From NCBI GenBank assembly GCA_031284925.1, contig JAITXE010000018.1:1-41633 (forward strand): a stretch of 41,633 nt of DNA. The letters run 5' to 3'. The notes under the pieces are model-generated. The model made no database searches, was not told the DNA's origin, and saw nothing but the letters and a program-made list of their open reading frames with translations. This document shows positions 1-9,478 of the stretch, in pieces (within the stretch, counting starts at the first letter, position 1; each line of letters begins with the position of its first letter). The DNA is from Methanobrevibacter sp. Its GTDB lineage: Archaea > Methanobacteriota > Methanobacteria > Methanobacteriales > Methanobacteriaceae. The translations under genes were made by a program, and so were the position numbers.

Positions 1-1
1 A

Positions 2-154
2 AGTACTCCTGAAGAATGGGAAGAAAAACTTGAAAAATTAATCACCACCAAACAACTAAGAGAAGAAATTCTTAACAATGCCATTTCAGATATTAAAGAA
101 AATTATTCCCTAAAAAATACAGTTATTAAATGGGAAAAAATACTGAAGAAATGA
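2..154 (+). CDS. C-terminal fragment of a CDS cut by the window edge, possibly a glycosyltransferase family 1 C-terminus
   Basis: Open frame from base 2 reads STPEEWEEKLEKLITTKQLREEILNNAISDIKENYSLKNTVIKWEKILKK*, resembling the C-terminal helix of GT1/GT4 enzymes. Confidence 0.4.
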   Translation, partial: STPEEWEEKLEKLITTKQLREEILNNAISDIKENYSLKNTVIKWEKILKK

Positions 155-326
155 ATAACATTTATAAATTAAAAAAAAAATCTACACAGATATATAATAC
201 TTTTTTTCAAGAATGAATATATAATTATATTAATAATAATATAAATTATAAAAATTATATTGTTTAAAAATTGGTTTTATAAACTATGATAAGATATTTT
301 CATAAGAGATAAATTACTTTAAAAAT

Positions 327-743
327 ATGAATCCCATGATTAAAATAAGTACTATTAATCCCGAATTAATCTTTTTATTTTTTTGCTTAATTTTTAGATC
401 TATATTTGCTGTTATTATTCCTCCCTTCAGTGTTCCAGATGAGGGTTCCCATTTATTTAAATCATATGATGTAAGTCAATGACATCTTACTCCAAAAAGT
501 AATATAATATCTGTTCCTAAAACTGTTTCTAACATTATTAAATCTTACCTTTTTATACCTAATTTAAATTTAAAAAAAGAATATATTTCAGATTTAAATA
601 AACATTTTAATGTTAATGATACACAAAGAGTCGATATAAGTAATATTTATACATATAGTTTTGTTCCCTATCTTGGTGTTGCTTCTGTTATTAAGATATG
701 TGAATTTTTTGATTTATCCCCTTTTAGTATTTTACGGAATTAA
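327..743 (+). pseudogene. Truncated DUF2142-like membrane protein with an in-frame TGA at 480-482
   Basis: Reads MNPMIKISTINPELIFLFFCLIFRSIFAVIIPPFSVPDEGSHLFKSYDVSQ*HLTPKSN...YSFVPYLGVASVIKICEFFDLSPFSILRN*. The PPFxVPDEgSH motif is typical of DUF2142. The frame ends abruptly at a dispersed repeat. Confidence 0.65.
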
Positions 744-873
744 TCTTTTTTAGTTTCAACTACTTTTTCAATATTATATTTTAAAAATTCGTATTTGGTC
801 TTTAATTTTGATTTAAACTTATAAATTTAAGCTAATAAAAAATTTGTTTTATAAAAATTAATTGAAATAATAC
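740..873. repeat. Copy 1 of a ~125-bp dispersed repeat (inverted relative to copy 2 at about 23958-24092)
   Basis: Shares tttaaaaattcgtatttggtctttaatt..gatttaaacttataaa.ttaagctaataaaaa..tgttttataaaa with the reverse complement of copy 2. Confidence 0.75.
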
Positions 874-951
874 ATAAATAAAGTTAAATAATTTGGCAAA
901 AGACTATAATTTATAGTACCTAAAAAAATTATTTATTTTTAAAATTAACTT

Positions 952-1260
952 TCATTTAAATCTTTTAGAATGTTCTAACAAATCATAAAGTAATAAAATG
1001 CTTGGAAAAATCATTATTGCCCAACAAATTATCCAAAATCTACCTCCTGAAGCCCAAATTGTTGGTGTAAATCCTACTATGAACTGTGATCCAAATGCCA
1101 ACAGAAGCAAACCAGTTAATAAAAAACTGATTAAATTCTTTCCCCTATATTTTTTAATCAATATTAAACAATAAATTGTAGGTAATATGATTAGTAAATA
1201 AATTAGACAATATATTTCCATATAAATTAAGCTATATATATATATATATATAATAAACAT
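952..1260 (-). CDS. Putative C-terminal half of a multi-pass membrane protein, separated by a (TA)n frameshift from 1227..2303
   Basis: ORF of 102 aa; hydrophobic; starts inside/next to the (TA)10 tract and would fuse to the upstream ORF after loss of one TA unit. Confidence 0.5.
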   Translation of the reverse strand: MFIIYIYIYSLIYMEIYCLIYLLIILPTIYCLILIKKYRGKNLISFLLTGLLLLAFGSQFIVGFTPTIWASGGRFWIICWAIMIFPSILLLYDLLEHSKRFK

Positions 1261-2303
1261 TGATGAAAACCATAACTAAATAAATTTATCAATGGTTTAA
1301 ACTGAATAAACAACATAAAATAAAAAAAAGTTAATAAAAAAATGGGTATGAATCCAACATAGCTAATTTTTTTCTTTTTAGATATTATGAAAGTGTAAAT
1401 TCCTAATATTGCAAAAAATATATAAGAAATAGGATTAAATTTTGTAATTAAGTTATAAAACAGGGTAGTTGTCGCTAAATCTATTTTATTAAATAAGCTA
1501 AAAGTTGAATATTTAGGAAACCAAGTTTTAAGCTCACTAAAATATCTTTCATGATTCCCAGGACATAATAATGAATTCATGAAACCTAAAATAACAATAC
1601 CATAAAAGTAAAGCATTATTTTTGGTATTTTTATCTTTTTATATTGTAAATATATGAAAATGAAGACATAAACTCCAAAAACAACAACTAACATTATTTC
1701 CATGTTAATTGCAAATAACAATGAAAAAATCATCATGCTATAAATGCATGTCTTTTTAAATAAGTCCATATTAACTTTTTTAAATATGTATTTTTTGATT
1801 AAGTAAAAATGTATCACTGCAAATCCAAAAGGCCAAATATAATTTAATGTGGTGCTAATATATCCAGCACTACCTAAATCATGAAATACATTCCATATAA
1901 AGATTAATAATAAAATACTGGATATTATATTGTATGTAAATTTCTTTTTAATTGATAATCTTTCAAAATTTGATAGGATTATTTTAGGGGTTAAAACAGC
2001 AATAATCAAAAATAAGAGAGAATCTAAAAGCTTCCAAATTACTGGGGGTAAATAAGATAGTATTACTAAGAAAAATTCAATTAAAGACCTTGAAGTCCAA
2101 GAAGTATATCTGTACATGATAAAATTTGAATTATTAAGAATAAACAAAGTATTGAACCGTTTAGCAAAGTAGAGATCATCTAAATTAGGGGCATGCCAAT
2201 AATAGTGTAGTAATATTAAAATTATAAAAAGGAATATAAAAGGAATATAAATATATATTATTTTTTTTAATTTTAACATTTTTATTTCTCCATCATACTT
2301 CAT
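1227..2303 (-). CDS. Multi-pass membrane protein, DUF6056-like, probably truncated by a frameshift at the (TA)n tract
   Basis: 358 aa, multiple TM segments, N-terminal HAPNLDDLYFAKRF...YRYTSWTSRSLIEF motif; C-terminus is low-complexity YIYIYIA encoded by the TA repeat. Confidence 0.6.
   Translation of the reverse strand: MKYDGEIKMLKLKKIIYIYIPFIFLFIILILLHYYWHAPNLDDLYFAKRFNTLFILNNSNFIMYRYTSWTSRSLIEFFLVILSYLPPVIWKLLDSLLFLIIAVLTPKIILSNFERLSIKKKFTYNIISSILLLIFIWNVFHDLGSAGYISTTLNYIWPFGFAVIHFYLIKKYIFKKVNMDLFKKTCIYSMMIFSLLFAINMEIMLVVVFGVYVFIFIYLQYKKIKIPKIMLYFYGIVILGFMNSLLCPGNHERYFSELKTWFPKYSTFSLFNKIDLATTTLFYNLITKFNPISYIFFAILGIYTFIISKKKKISYVGFIPIFLLTFFYFMLFIQFKPLINLFSYGFHQCLLYIYIYIA
1233..1252. repeat. 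(TA)10 dinucleotide microsatellite within the ORF junction
   Basis: Uninterrupted tatatatatatatatatata seen at 1233-1252. Confidence 0.95.
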
Positions 2304-3056
2304 GTATATAAATTATTTTTTAAAGTCAGGTTAAAAAATTGAATTTTAAATAAAAATACTCTATTTTAAGTTGTAATATGATTAAGAATAGAATAACCTA
2401 TCATCTACCAATATGTGAAAAATAACTTATAATAAAAACTCTTTAAGAGGTTTCCGCACAATTATTTTTTTGAAGATATTATTTTGAAATAAATCAATTT
2501 ATTTATATTTTAACTATATTAAATTATTTTAATTTAAAAAGAATTTTAATTAATTAAATAAAAATTAAAGTAAGCTAATACATGAATTCGTTAAATAAAA
2601 CTTTAATTTCCATTTTGTATCAAAAATCATTGATTTAATAATTAAAGAATTAATATCATTTTTAGCTAAATAATTATTAAATTGATTTTTGTTGTAGTAT
2701 TTAATAAAATTTAATGAGTAATTTTATAAAATAATTGATTCAAGCAGATAAAAATTTTTTGAAAAATAAATATGTGGAATCCTCTTTAAAAGAAAATCTA
2801 AATATTTATTTAATAATTAATAAAATATATATAGTTTAAAAGAGATACTTTTTTATGATTGTTTTTATTAAGCTTAGTTATAAATTTATGTTAATTAAGC
2901 TATATTTCTTTATTTGATGAAAATCATAATATAAAGTATTATTATTTTTATTAATTATACTTATAGAACACTTAATTTTAAAATAAATTATTTCAATAAA
3001 TATAAACTTAGTAGTTTCATTTTAAGACTTATATTTTAAATTATAAAGGTGATTTC

Positions 3057-4142
3057 TTGATAGATCCATGGACATTTTCTTCTACTGTTGATTATGAAGA
3101 TATTATGGAGCAGTTTGGAATAAAAAAGTTTAGTGAAATTATAATGAATATAAAAAATCCAAGTTTATTAATGAAAAGAGGAGTTATATTTGGACACAGA
3201 GACTTTGATCTTATTGCAAGGAGAATATCTGAAAATAAGAATTTCATTGCTATAAGTGGAATGATGCCAAGTGGAAAAATGCATATTGGTCATAAAATGG
3301 TAGTTGATCAATTAAAATGGTATTTAAAACATGGGGCTAATGTATTTATTTCAATAGCTGATATGGAAGCATATGCTACAAGATCAATCTCATTTAAAGA
3401 GGGTAGAGAAATAGCTATTAATGAATATTTATTTAACTATGTAGCTTTAGGATTGGATTTAGATAAGGTTGAAGTTTATTTGCAATCTCAGTCCAAACCA
3501 CTTAATGATTTAGCATTTAACTTATCTAAGAAAGTTAATCTTTCTCAGATGAGAGCAATTTATGGATTTGAAAATTCTACAAATATAGCTCATCTTTATG
3601 CTCCTTTAATTCAAGTAGCAGATATTTTACTACCTCAAAGCGAATTATTCTTTCCAAATACTCCGACAGTCGTTCCAGTAGGCATTGATCAAGACCCACA
3701 TATAAGATTAACAAGAGACATAGTTATTAGATTTAAAGATGAATTTAATTTTATAGCTCCTGGTTCAACTTATCATAGGTTTATTTCAGGATTAAATAAG
3801 GATAAAATGTCAAGTAGTAAACCAAAAACAGCTATTTTCTTAACTGATTCATTAGATGTTGTAGAAAAAAAAGTTAAATCAGCTAAAACAGGTGGAAGAG
3901 AAAGTTTAAAAGAACAAAAAGAATTAGGTGGATGTCCAGAGAAATGTGTTGTCTATGAACTTCTTCTTTATCATTTAATAAAAGAAGATAAAAAACTTGA
4001 GAATGTTTATACTCACTGTAAAGAAGGAACATTGCTTTGTGGAGAATGTAAACAGGCGACAGCAGATAAACTCAAGGAACTTTTTGAGAATTTAGCTATT
4101 AAACGAGACGAATCTATTGAAATAGCTGAAAATATTTTGTAA
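3057..4142 (+). CDS. trpS: Tryptophan--tRNA ligase
   Basis: HIGHK and KMSSS class I aaRS motifs; archaeal TrpRS N-terminus (IDPWTFSSTVDYEDIMEQFGI); TTG start preceded by aaaggtgat. Confidence 0.95.
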   Translation: MIDPWTFSSTVDYEDIMEQFGIKKFSEIIMNIKNPSLLMKRGVIFGHRDFDLIARRISENKNFIAISGMMPSGKMHIGHKMVVDQLKWYLKHGANVFISIADMEAYATRSISFKEGREIAINEYLFNYVALGLDLDKVEVYLQSQSKPLNDLAFNLSKKVNLSQMRAIYGFENSTNIAHLYAPLIQVADILLPQSELFFPNTPTVVPVGIDQDPHIRLTRDIVIRFKDEFNFIAPGSTYHRFISGLNKDKMSSSKPKTAIFLTDSLDVVEKKVKSAKTGGRESLKEQKELGGCPEKCVVYELLLYHLIKEDKKLENVYTHCKEGTLLCGECKQATADKLKELFENLAIKRDESIEIAENIL

Positions 4143-4157
4143 TGTGAGGTAAATTTA

Positions 4158-4829
4158 ATGGTTAAAAAATCATTTAATTTAGTTAAAAATGAAGTTAAAG
4201 AAAGTTTGATAGAAAATAAATATATTTTACTTTTATCAACAATCTTATTTATATTCCCCTTAATTTTAGGATATTTATTAGGTCATCATTTACAACCAGT
4301 ATTAGAACCCGTACTTGATGAATTTAAAAGGAAAGTAATTTCTGGAGAAGTGAAAATAAGTTTCGATTCGATTTTTTTAAACAATTTAAAGGCTATTTTA
4401 ATAGAATATGCTGGGGGAATATTTTTTGGAATTTTAACTTTTTTTATTCTAGTATTTAATGGATTGTTTATTGGATATTTTGGATTTAAAGTGGTAGATT
4501 TAAAATTATTTTTAGTAGGTATTGCTCCTCATGGAATATTTGAAATCCCCGCCGTGATTATAGGTGCGGCAGCAGGACTTGTTTTCTTATCTTTTTTAGT
4601 AAAGTTAATTAAAGATATAATTTCTAAAAATTCATTTGATTTAAACCAGCACGATTATCCTGATGAAACCCATTTAACTGAAACAACAAAATTTAAATTT
4701 GCATGGAACAAAAATTACAAAATATTAAAACAATCTCTTATTTTACTTGTGATATCCATATTTTTATTAATAATCGCTGCTTTTATTGAAACACAGATTA
4801 CCGTAATCATGATCAATTTATTTAAGTGA
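4158..4829 (+). CDS. Stage II sporulation protein M (SpoIIM/DUF95) family membrane protein
   Basis: GIFFGILTF...NGLFIGYFGF...GIAPHGIFEIPAVIIGAAAGL signature. Confidence 0.9.
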   Translation: MVKKSFNLVKNEVKESLIENKYILLLSTILFIFPLILGYLLGHHLQPVLEPVLDEFKRKVISGEVKISFDSIFLNNLKAILIEYAGGIFFGILTFFILVFNGLFIGYFGFKVVDLKLFLVGIAPHGIFEIPAVIIGAAAGLVFLSFLVKLIKDIISKNSFDLNQHDYPDETHLTETTKFKFAWNKNYKILKQSLILLVISIFLLIIAAFIETQITVIMINLFK

Positions 4830-4876
4830 AACAAATTTTATTATAATCAGGGATAAATTTTTTCAATCTGTTACTT

Positions 4877-6739
4877 TCACACTGCTTTCTTAGCAATTAT
4901 GGGAACATTTGATTTTAAGGCATTTGTGATTGAGTCACTTATTTCAAGGTTTTTTCTAATTCGAACTAATGCGTTCTTACCAACTGTTGAGGTAAGTAGA
5001 TAAATATCTCCAGCATATATTTCAAAAACTTCACCAACGAATTCTTTTGGAAAGTATAAACTTATAAATTTCTTAGTTTTATTTACTTCAAGATATAATG
5101 TTTTAACTTCTTCATTTAATTCATCTATTGCTTCAACACCAATACTTATTCCTAATTTTTCTTCTATTTTAGCTATTCTCTTACCTGATTTTCCAATTAT
5201 TTTAGGAACATATCTATTTTCAATATAAAGATCTATTCTATCTTTAGAGATAAACTCAATTTTAAGTCTTGATTTTGGAATAATCTTCTTAATTTCTTTT
5301 AATATTTCTTTTTCGGCTATATTTTCTAGGGAAGATTTTTTCTTTGGTTTTTCTGGAGAGGATAATAAATCAATGTCCATAACAATAGTTTGTTCTCCAT
5401 ATGTGTAGATTTCATGTTTAAGTTCATTTGTTATAAAATCATGAACTTCAATAACAGGTCTTGCTAAATCGGCTTCTTTCATTCCACTTGGAACTTTAAC
5501 GGTTAAATTTGTTTTATAAACAGTTTTAATTTCACCATCTTCAATGAATATATTTGTATCAATGATTGAAGGAATTATACCAAGTTCTACCCTTGAAGCT
5601 ATTCTTTGTATTCCATCTATTGGTTTAGTTGAATGAACAACACCAATCATTCCAACACCTGCAAGTCGCATATCAGCAAAGATATGAAAATCATCTGTTT
5701 TTCTAAGTTCATCATATATTGTAAAATCAGGCCTAACTAATAAGAGTAAATTCGATGTTTTTTCCATACTTCCTTCAAGTGGGGAGTATTGTGTAATCTC
5801 ATCTGAAACTTGTAAATCTCGTGGAGATTCCATTGTTTTAACTATTTTATTCATTTCCTTAGAGTAAAATTCTGCTAATGCTTGGGCAAATGTACTTTTT
5901 CCAGCTCCAGGAGAACCAGATATTAAAATACCGTTTGAATTATTCTTTAATCTTTCAATTAATATATCGGACATTTCATATTCATAAATTGAAACATTGC
6001 TAACTGGACGAACAGCTGTTATTTCTAACCCTTCAGAAAATGGTGGTTTAGCTATTGAGATTCTAAATTCTCTAGACTGAACAACAATTGCGCCTTCCAT
6101 ATCCATTTCAATATAGCTTTTAAAATCGTGTCTTGAGATTTCTATTATATCATCTATAAACTCTTGAAGTTGATTATAACTTAATTTTTCATTAGATAGT
6201 TTAACAAGATTTATATTCCCGGGTTTTCCTTTTTTAGCCATTGGAACAACATTTTCTTTAAGATGTAAAGACATTGTATCCTCATCAAAGAAATCATATA
6301 TTTTAAGCTTTATATCTTCATTTATATCCTGAGGAATGTATATCACATTTATTGCCTGTGATTTAGCAACCCAACTTTGAACTTTATCGCTTGTGATTAA
6401 GGTTGCTAACTCTGATTTAGCAAGATCCCTAATCATTGCATCAATTTCTCCAGTTTTAGATAACGATATTTCATAATTGTTAGGTCTCTTACCTGCGAAA
6501 GTTATAGATAATAGATTCTTTTCCCCTAATTTCTGTAAATCTTCAATATTTTTAAGTCCTTGTATTCCTGTAGATTTCCCCTTGTTTGCTTGATATTCAA
6601 GTTCAGCTATTACTGCCTCTGAGATAATAATTTCAGGATATTCTATCCCATCTATAATCTCTTTTATACTATTTTCTATGATACTACTCGTATCGGGCAC
6701 AATTTTCTTTAAGTATTCATTATCGTCTAAATAATCCAT
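4877..6739 (-). CDS. PIN-domain / ATPase / KH-domain protein (archaeal PINc ATPase)
   Basis: N-terminal PIN domain, P-loop GSPGAGKSTFAQ, PilT-type ATPase motifs and C-terminal KH motif (IIGKSGKRI). Confidence 0.93.
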   Translation of the reverse strand: MDYLDDNEYLKKIVPDTSSIIENSIKEIIDGIEYPEIIISEAVIAELEYQANKGKSTGIQGLKNIEDLQKLGEKNLLSITFAGKRPNNYEISLSKTGEIDAMIRDLAKSELATLITSDKVQSWVAKSQAINVIYIPQDINEDIKLKIYDFFDEDTMSLHLKENVVPMAKKGKPGNINLVKLSNEKLSYNQLQEFIDDIIEISRHDFKSYIEMDMEGAIVVQSREFRISIAKPPFSEGLEITAVRPVSNVSIYEYEMSDILIERLKNNSNGILISGSPGAGKSTFAQALAEFYSKEMNKIVKTMESPRDLQVSDEITQYSPLEGSMEKTSNLLLLVRPDFTIYDELRKTDDFHIFADMRLAGVGMIGVVHSTKPIDGIQRIASRVELGIIPSIIDTNIFIEDGEIKTVYKTNLTVKVPSGMKEADLARPVIEVHDFITNELKHEIYTYGEQTIVMDIDLLSSPEKPKKKSSLENIAEKEILKEIKKIIPKSRLKIEFISKDRIDLYIENRYVPKIIGKSGKRIAKIEEKLGISIGVEAIDELNEEVKTLYLEVNKTKKFISLYFPKEFVGEVFEIYAGDIYLLTSTVGKNALVRIRKNLEISDSITNALKSNVPIIAKKAV

Positions 6740-7129
6740 TAAATAAGCTCCAAGTAATATAATATATTCTTAATAAAATAATGTTTAATATTGTAATTCT
6801 AAATAAATAGTAAATGTATTTAATTAAATAAAATATTTAAACTTATCTATTTAAAACAATGACTCCATTAATTTTATTAATTTTTACTAAATTATATATT
6901 CTCATTTTATTTTAAATCTAATTTTATCACTTGCTTTGTTTTATAATTATTATATTTCTTTTTAAATTTTAATGAAAAAGTTTATTATATTATGTTTCAA
7001 TTTTGTATTAAAATTGTCATAATTCTTATATATTCAGTAATAACAGAAACTATTATATGGAAATTATATTTTCATTATTATTTTATATTGTTATTTCTTA
7101 AAATATATCAAATAATTATGGTATCAATT

Positions 7130-7970
7130 AAAGCTAGGAGTATTTCATGTGGAAATAAGAATTTAAATATAATAGATAAGTTTAAGCTTGTCAAGGATGA
7201 TTTGAAGTTTTTAACAAATTCGGAGTAGGTTAGAACTAATGAACTCAATAGCTACATCACCTAAAGAAATTCATTTCGATAAAGGTTTAACTTATGCTTC
7301 AATTTCTTTAAATTTTAAAAATCTTGCAAAGAAAAAGTTTCTTTACAGCAATTTTGATGGTTATCAACTTAATAGCTTAACAAAGATCTTATTTTGTGAA
7401 ATAAATAAATCTAGTAAATTAATGACTTTACTAAGCAAATTTTCTGACTTTTTAAGAACCATATAATTAATGATATAGGTGAAGAATTCTTAAAAGATGT
7501 CAATTGTTTAAATAAATCCCAAATTATAGAATCTTCATCAACTGAAATATATAAAATTCATAACTCTAATATCCAATCTCTTTCAGATTCGGAAGATGTT
7601 TATACTATAATTATTTTTCTTCATCCTGATTATCCTGGTGTTTTTAAAGATTTAATAAATAAAAATGTTAAGGTTAATTTATTAATATCTGAGGATATTT
7701 ATCAAATTAATTGGAAGTGTTATTAAAAAAGGTATTAATAATGAAAATCTTGTTATAAAAAAAATAATAAAAATGTGTATGTATTGTTAATAGAGTCATC
7801 ATATTTCCTATATTTAGGGCTTTTTAAAGAAGATAATATTTTTGATCAAAATAGAATCCTATTTTCTGATGATGAAAAAGCTATGTGATGGGGATTTGAA
7901 CTTTTTAATAAAATATTTAAAATGAATCATTATTTAATCTTGGATCTTATTTTATTATTTAAAATACGGA
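7130..7970 (+). pseudogene. Degraded HTH regulator, DUF1724/FilR1-middle-domain-like (copy 1)
   Basis: Discontinuous frames: ...IIDKFKLVKDDLKFLTNSE / NSIATSPKEIHFDKGLTYASISLNFKNLAKKKFLYSNFDGYQLNSLTKILF...SKFSDFL / DIGEEFLKDVNCLNKSQIIESSSTEIYKIHNSNIQSLSDSEDVYTIIIFLHPDYPGVFKDLINKNVKVNLLISEDI... / DDEKAM*WGFELFNKIFK. Confidence 0.7.
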
Positions 7971-7980
7971 GATAAAAAAA

Positions 7981-8859
7981 TGAATGAATTAGTAATTAAA
8001 AATAAGACATATGTTGATTTAAACCTCAATAACTTAGCAAAAAACTCATTTGATTTTGGTAATTTTGAGGAAATAATGTTTATAATTTCATCAAAACCAC
8101 GTTCAGCAGCATTGTTATATCTAATGTGAAAATGGTCCAACTAAAATGGAAATATTAAGAACGGTAATTAAAAGAACTGTGCCATTTATTCTTAATGCCA
8201 TAAGAGATCTTGAAAGCTTTGGATTTATTAAAAGATCATATAAAACATTTTATAACCTCAAAAGGAAAAATTTTAGGATTAACATTTTAAATTAGTTGAA
8301 AATATGTATACTCTTCAACACCATGACTTTTGGAATAATCATGGCCTTAATCAAATACCTTATCACTCCTTAAAACAGCCATACTTTTTAAAAGATGGGG
8401 AATATTATTTCTTCAAAAAGTAATGATTTAACAAAAGCAATTGAAAAGAGTTTAGATTTAATTAAATTTTCTGATGAATTAAATATAATAATGCCAATAT
8501 TTTCAAAACTTCATTTAAATACTATATTTAAATTCATGATACTAAATGAAGGTAAATTAGAGATTATAACGAATAAAAAAATATCTAAACTCCTATTTAA
8601 TAGCTATCATGATGAAATTTAGATTTTAAATGAAAAAAATAGAATAAGCTTTTGGAATATTGATTTAAAAATCTTTTTAATAAACTCAAAGAAATTTTCT
8701 CTATTAACTCTATTCTTTAAAGATGGATGATAGGATAATTCAATATATAATTTAGATGATTCAACTGATGGTATTCAATGGGGATTAGATGTATTTAAAT
8801 ATTATAAAAGTAAAAGAATTAAGGTTAAGGGGTTTAAAAATAGAATTCATAATATTTAA
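7981..8859 (+). pseudogene. Degraded HTH regulator, DUF1724/FilR1-middle-domain-like (copy 2)
   Basis: MNELVIKNKTYVDLNLNNLAKNSFDFGNFEEIMFIISSKPRSAALLYLM* with further fragments (MGNIISSKSNDLTKAIEKSLDLIKFSDELNIIMPIFSKLHLNTIFKFMILNEGKLEIITNKKISKLL; DDSTDGIQWGLDVFKYYKSKRIKVKGF*); multiple stops and frameshifts; same architecture as copy 1. Confidence 0.7.
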
Positions 8860-8866
8860 GTCTATA

Positions 8867-9433
8867 TTAATCTAAATCAGTTTGTTCTGCAATACAAAAT
8901 TTACAAACTGCTTTTGGATTGTTTTCATTATTCTTTTTAACAGGGCAACGAAAAGCATTATTTTCAAATGTAACTTCCATATTTCCTGGAAAAGGTGTTC
9001 CAACAGGGTGAATAGGTTCTTGTAGAATATAAGTAGTGTATAATCCTATTAGTGTATATATTAAAGGAAATTTGTCATTAGTATGTTCATTAATTTCTTC
9101 TAACATTTGAATTTTAAGAATGTTTATTGAATCAAACAATTCATCTTTATTTAAATAACATCCATAAACATTTTTATCTTGATTAATATCTTTTAAGCGC
9201 AAGATAAAATACTTTATATATATTTCTAAATACTTTTCCCTATAATTCATCTGAATATACTTACCACTTTCTCTTAAAACAGATGTAGCTATTGATAAGT
9301 CATAAACAGAAACAGTCTTAGATAATGGTTGAATTATATTTAATAAATCCTTCTTTGATATTTTTTCAAACTCTTTTAATTTATTAAATTTTTCAAATAT
9401 CTCATTACAAGTTATTTTATCCAAATTTAACAC
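8867..9433 (-). CDS. UPF0305 / DUF2115 family protein
   Basis: HPVGTPFPGN...YRCPVK-type motif with C-terminal cysteines (FRCPVKKNNENNPKAVCKFCIAEQ); typical length. Confidence 0.85.
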   Translation of the reverse strand: MLNLDKITCNEIFEKFNKLKEFEKISKKDLLNIIQPLSKTVSVYDLSIATSVLRESGKYIQMNYREKYLEIYIKYFILRLKDINQDKNVYGCYLNKDELFDSINILKIQMLEEINEHTNDKFPLIYTLIGLYTTYILQEPIHPVGTPFPGNMEVTFENNAFRCPVKKNNENNPKAVCKFCIAEQTDLD

Positions 9434-9478
9434 ATCCTATTGTTATTTAAAATAGATTAATTAAAAACACTTAATATT

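Noticed and set aside
6992-7228. 78-aa ORF starting MFQFCIKIVIILIYSVITETIIW as an independent gene
   Set aside because: Its C-terminal part (KLVKDDLKFLTNSE) is the broken N-terminus of the adjacent regulator pseudogene; the hydrophobic N-terminus is probably non-coding AT-rich sequence.
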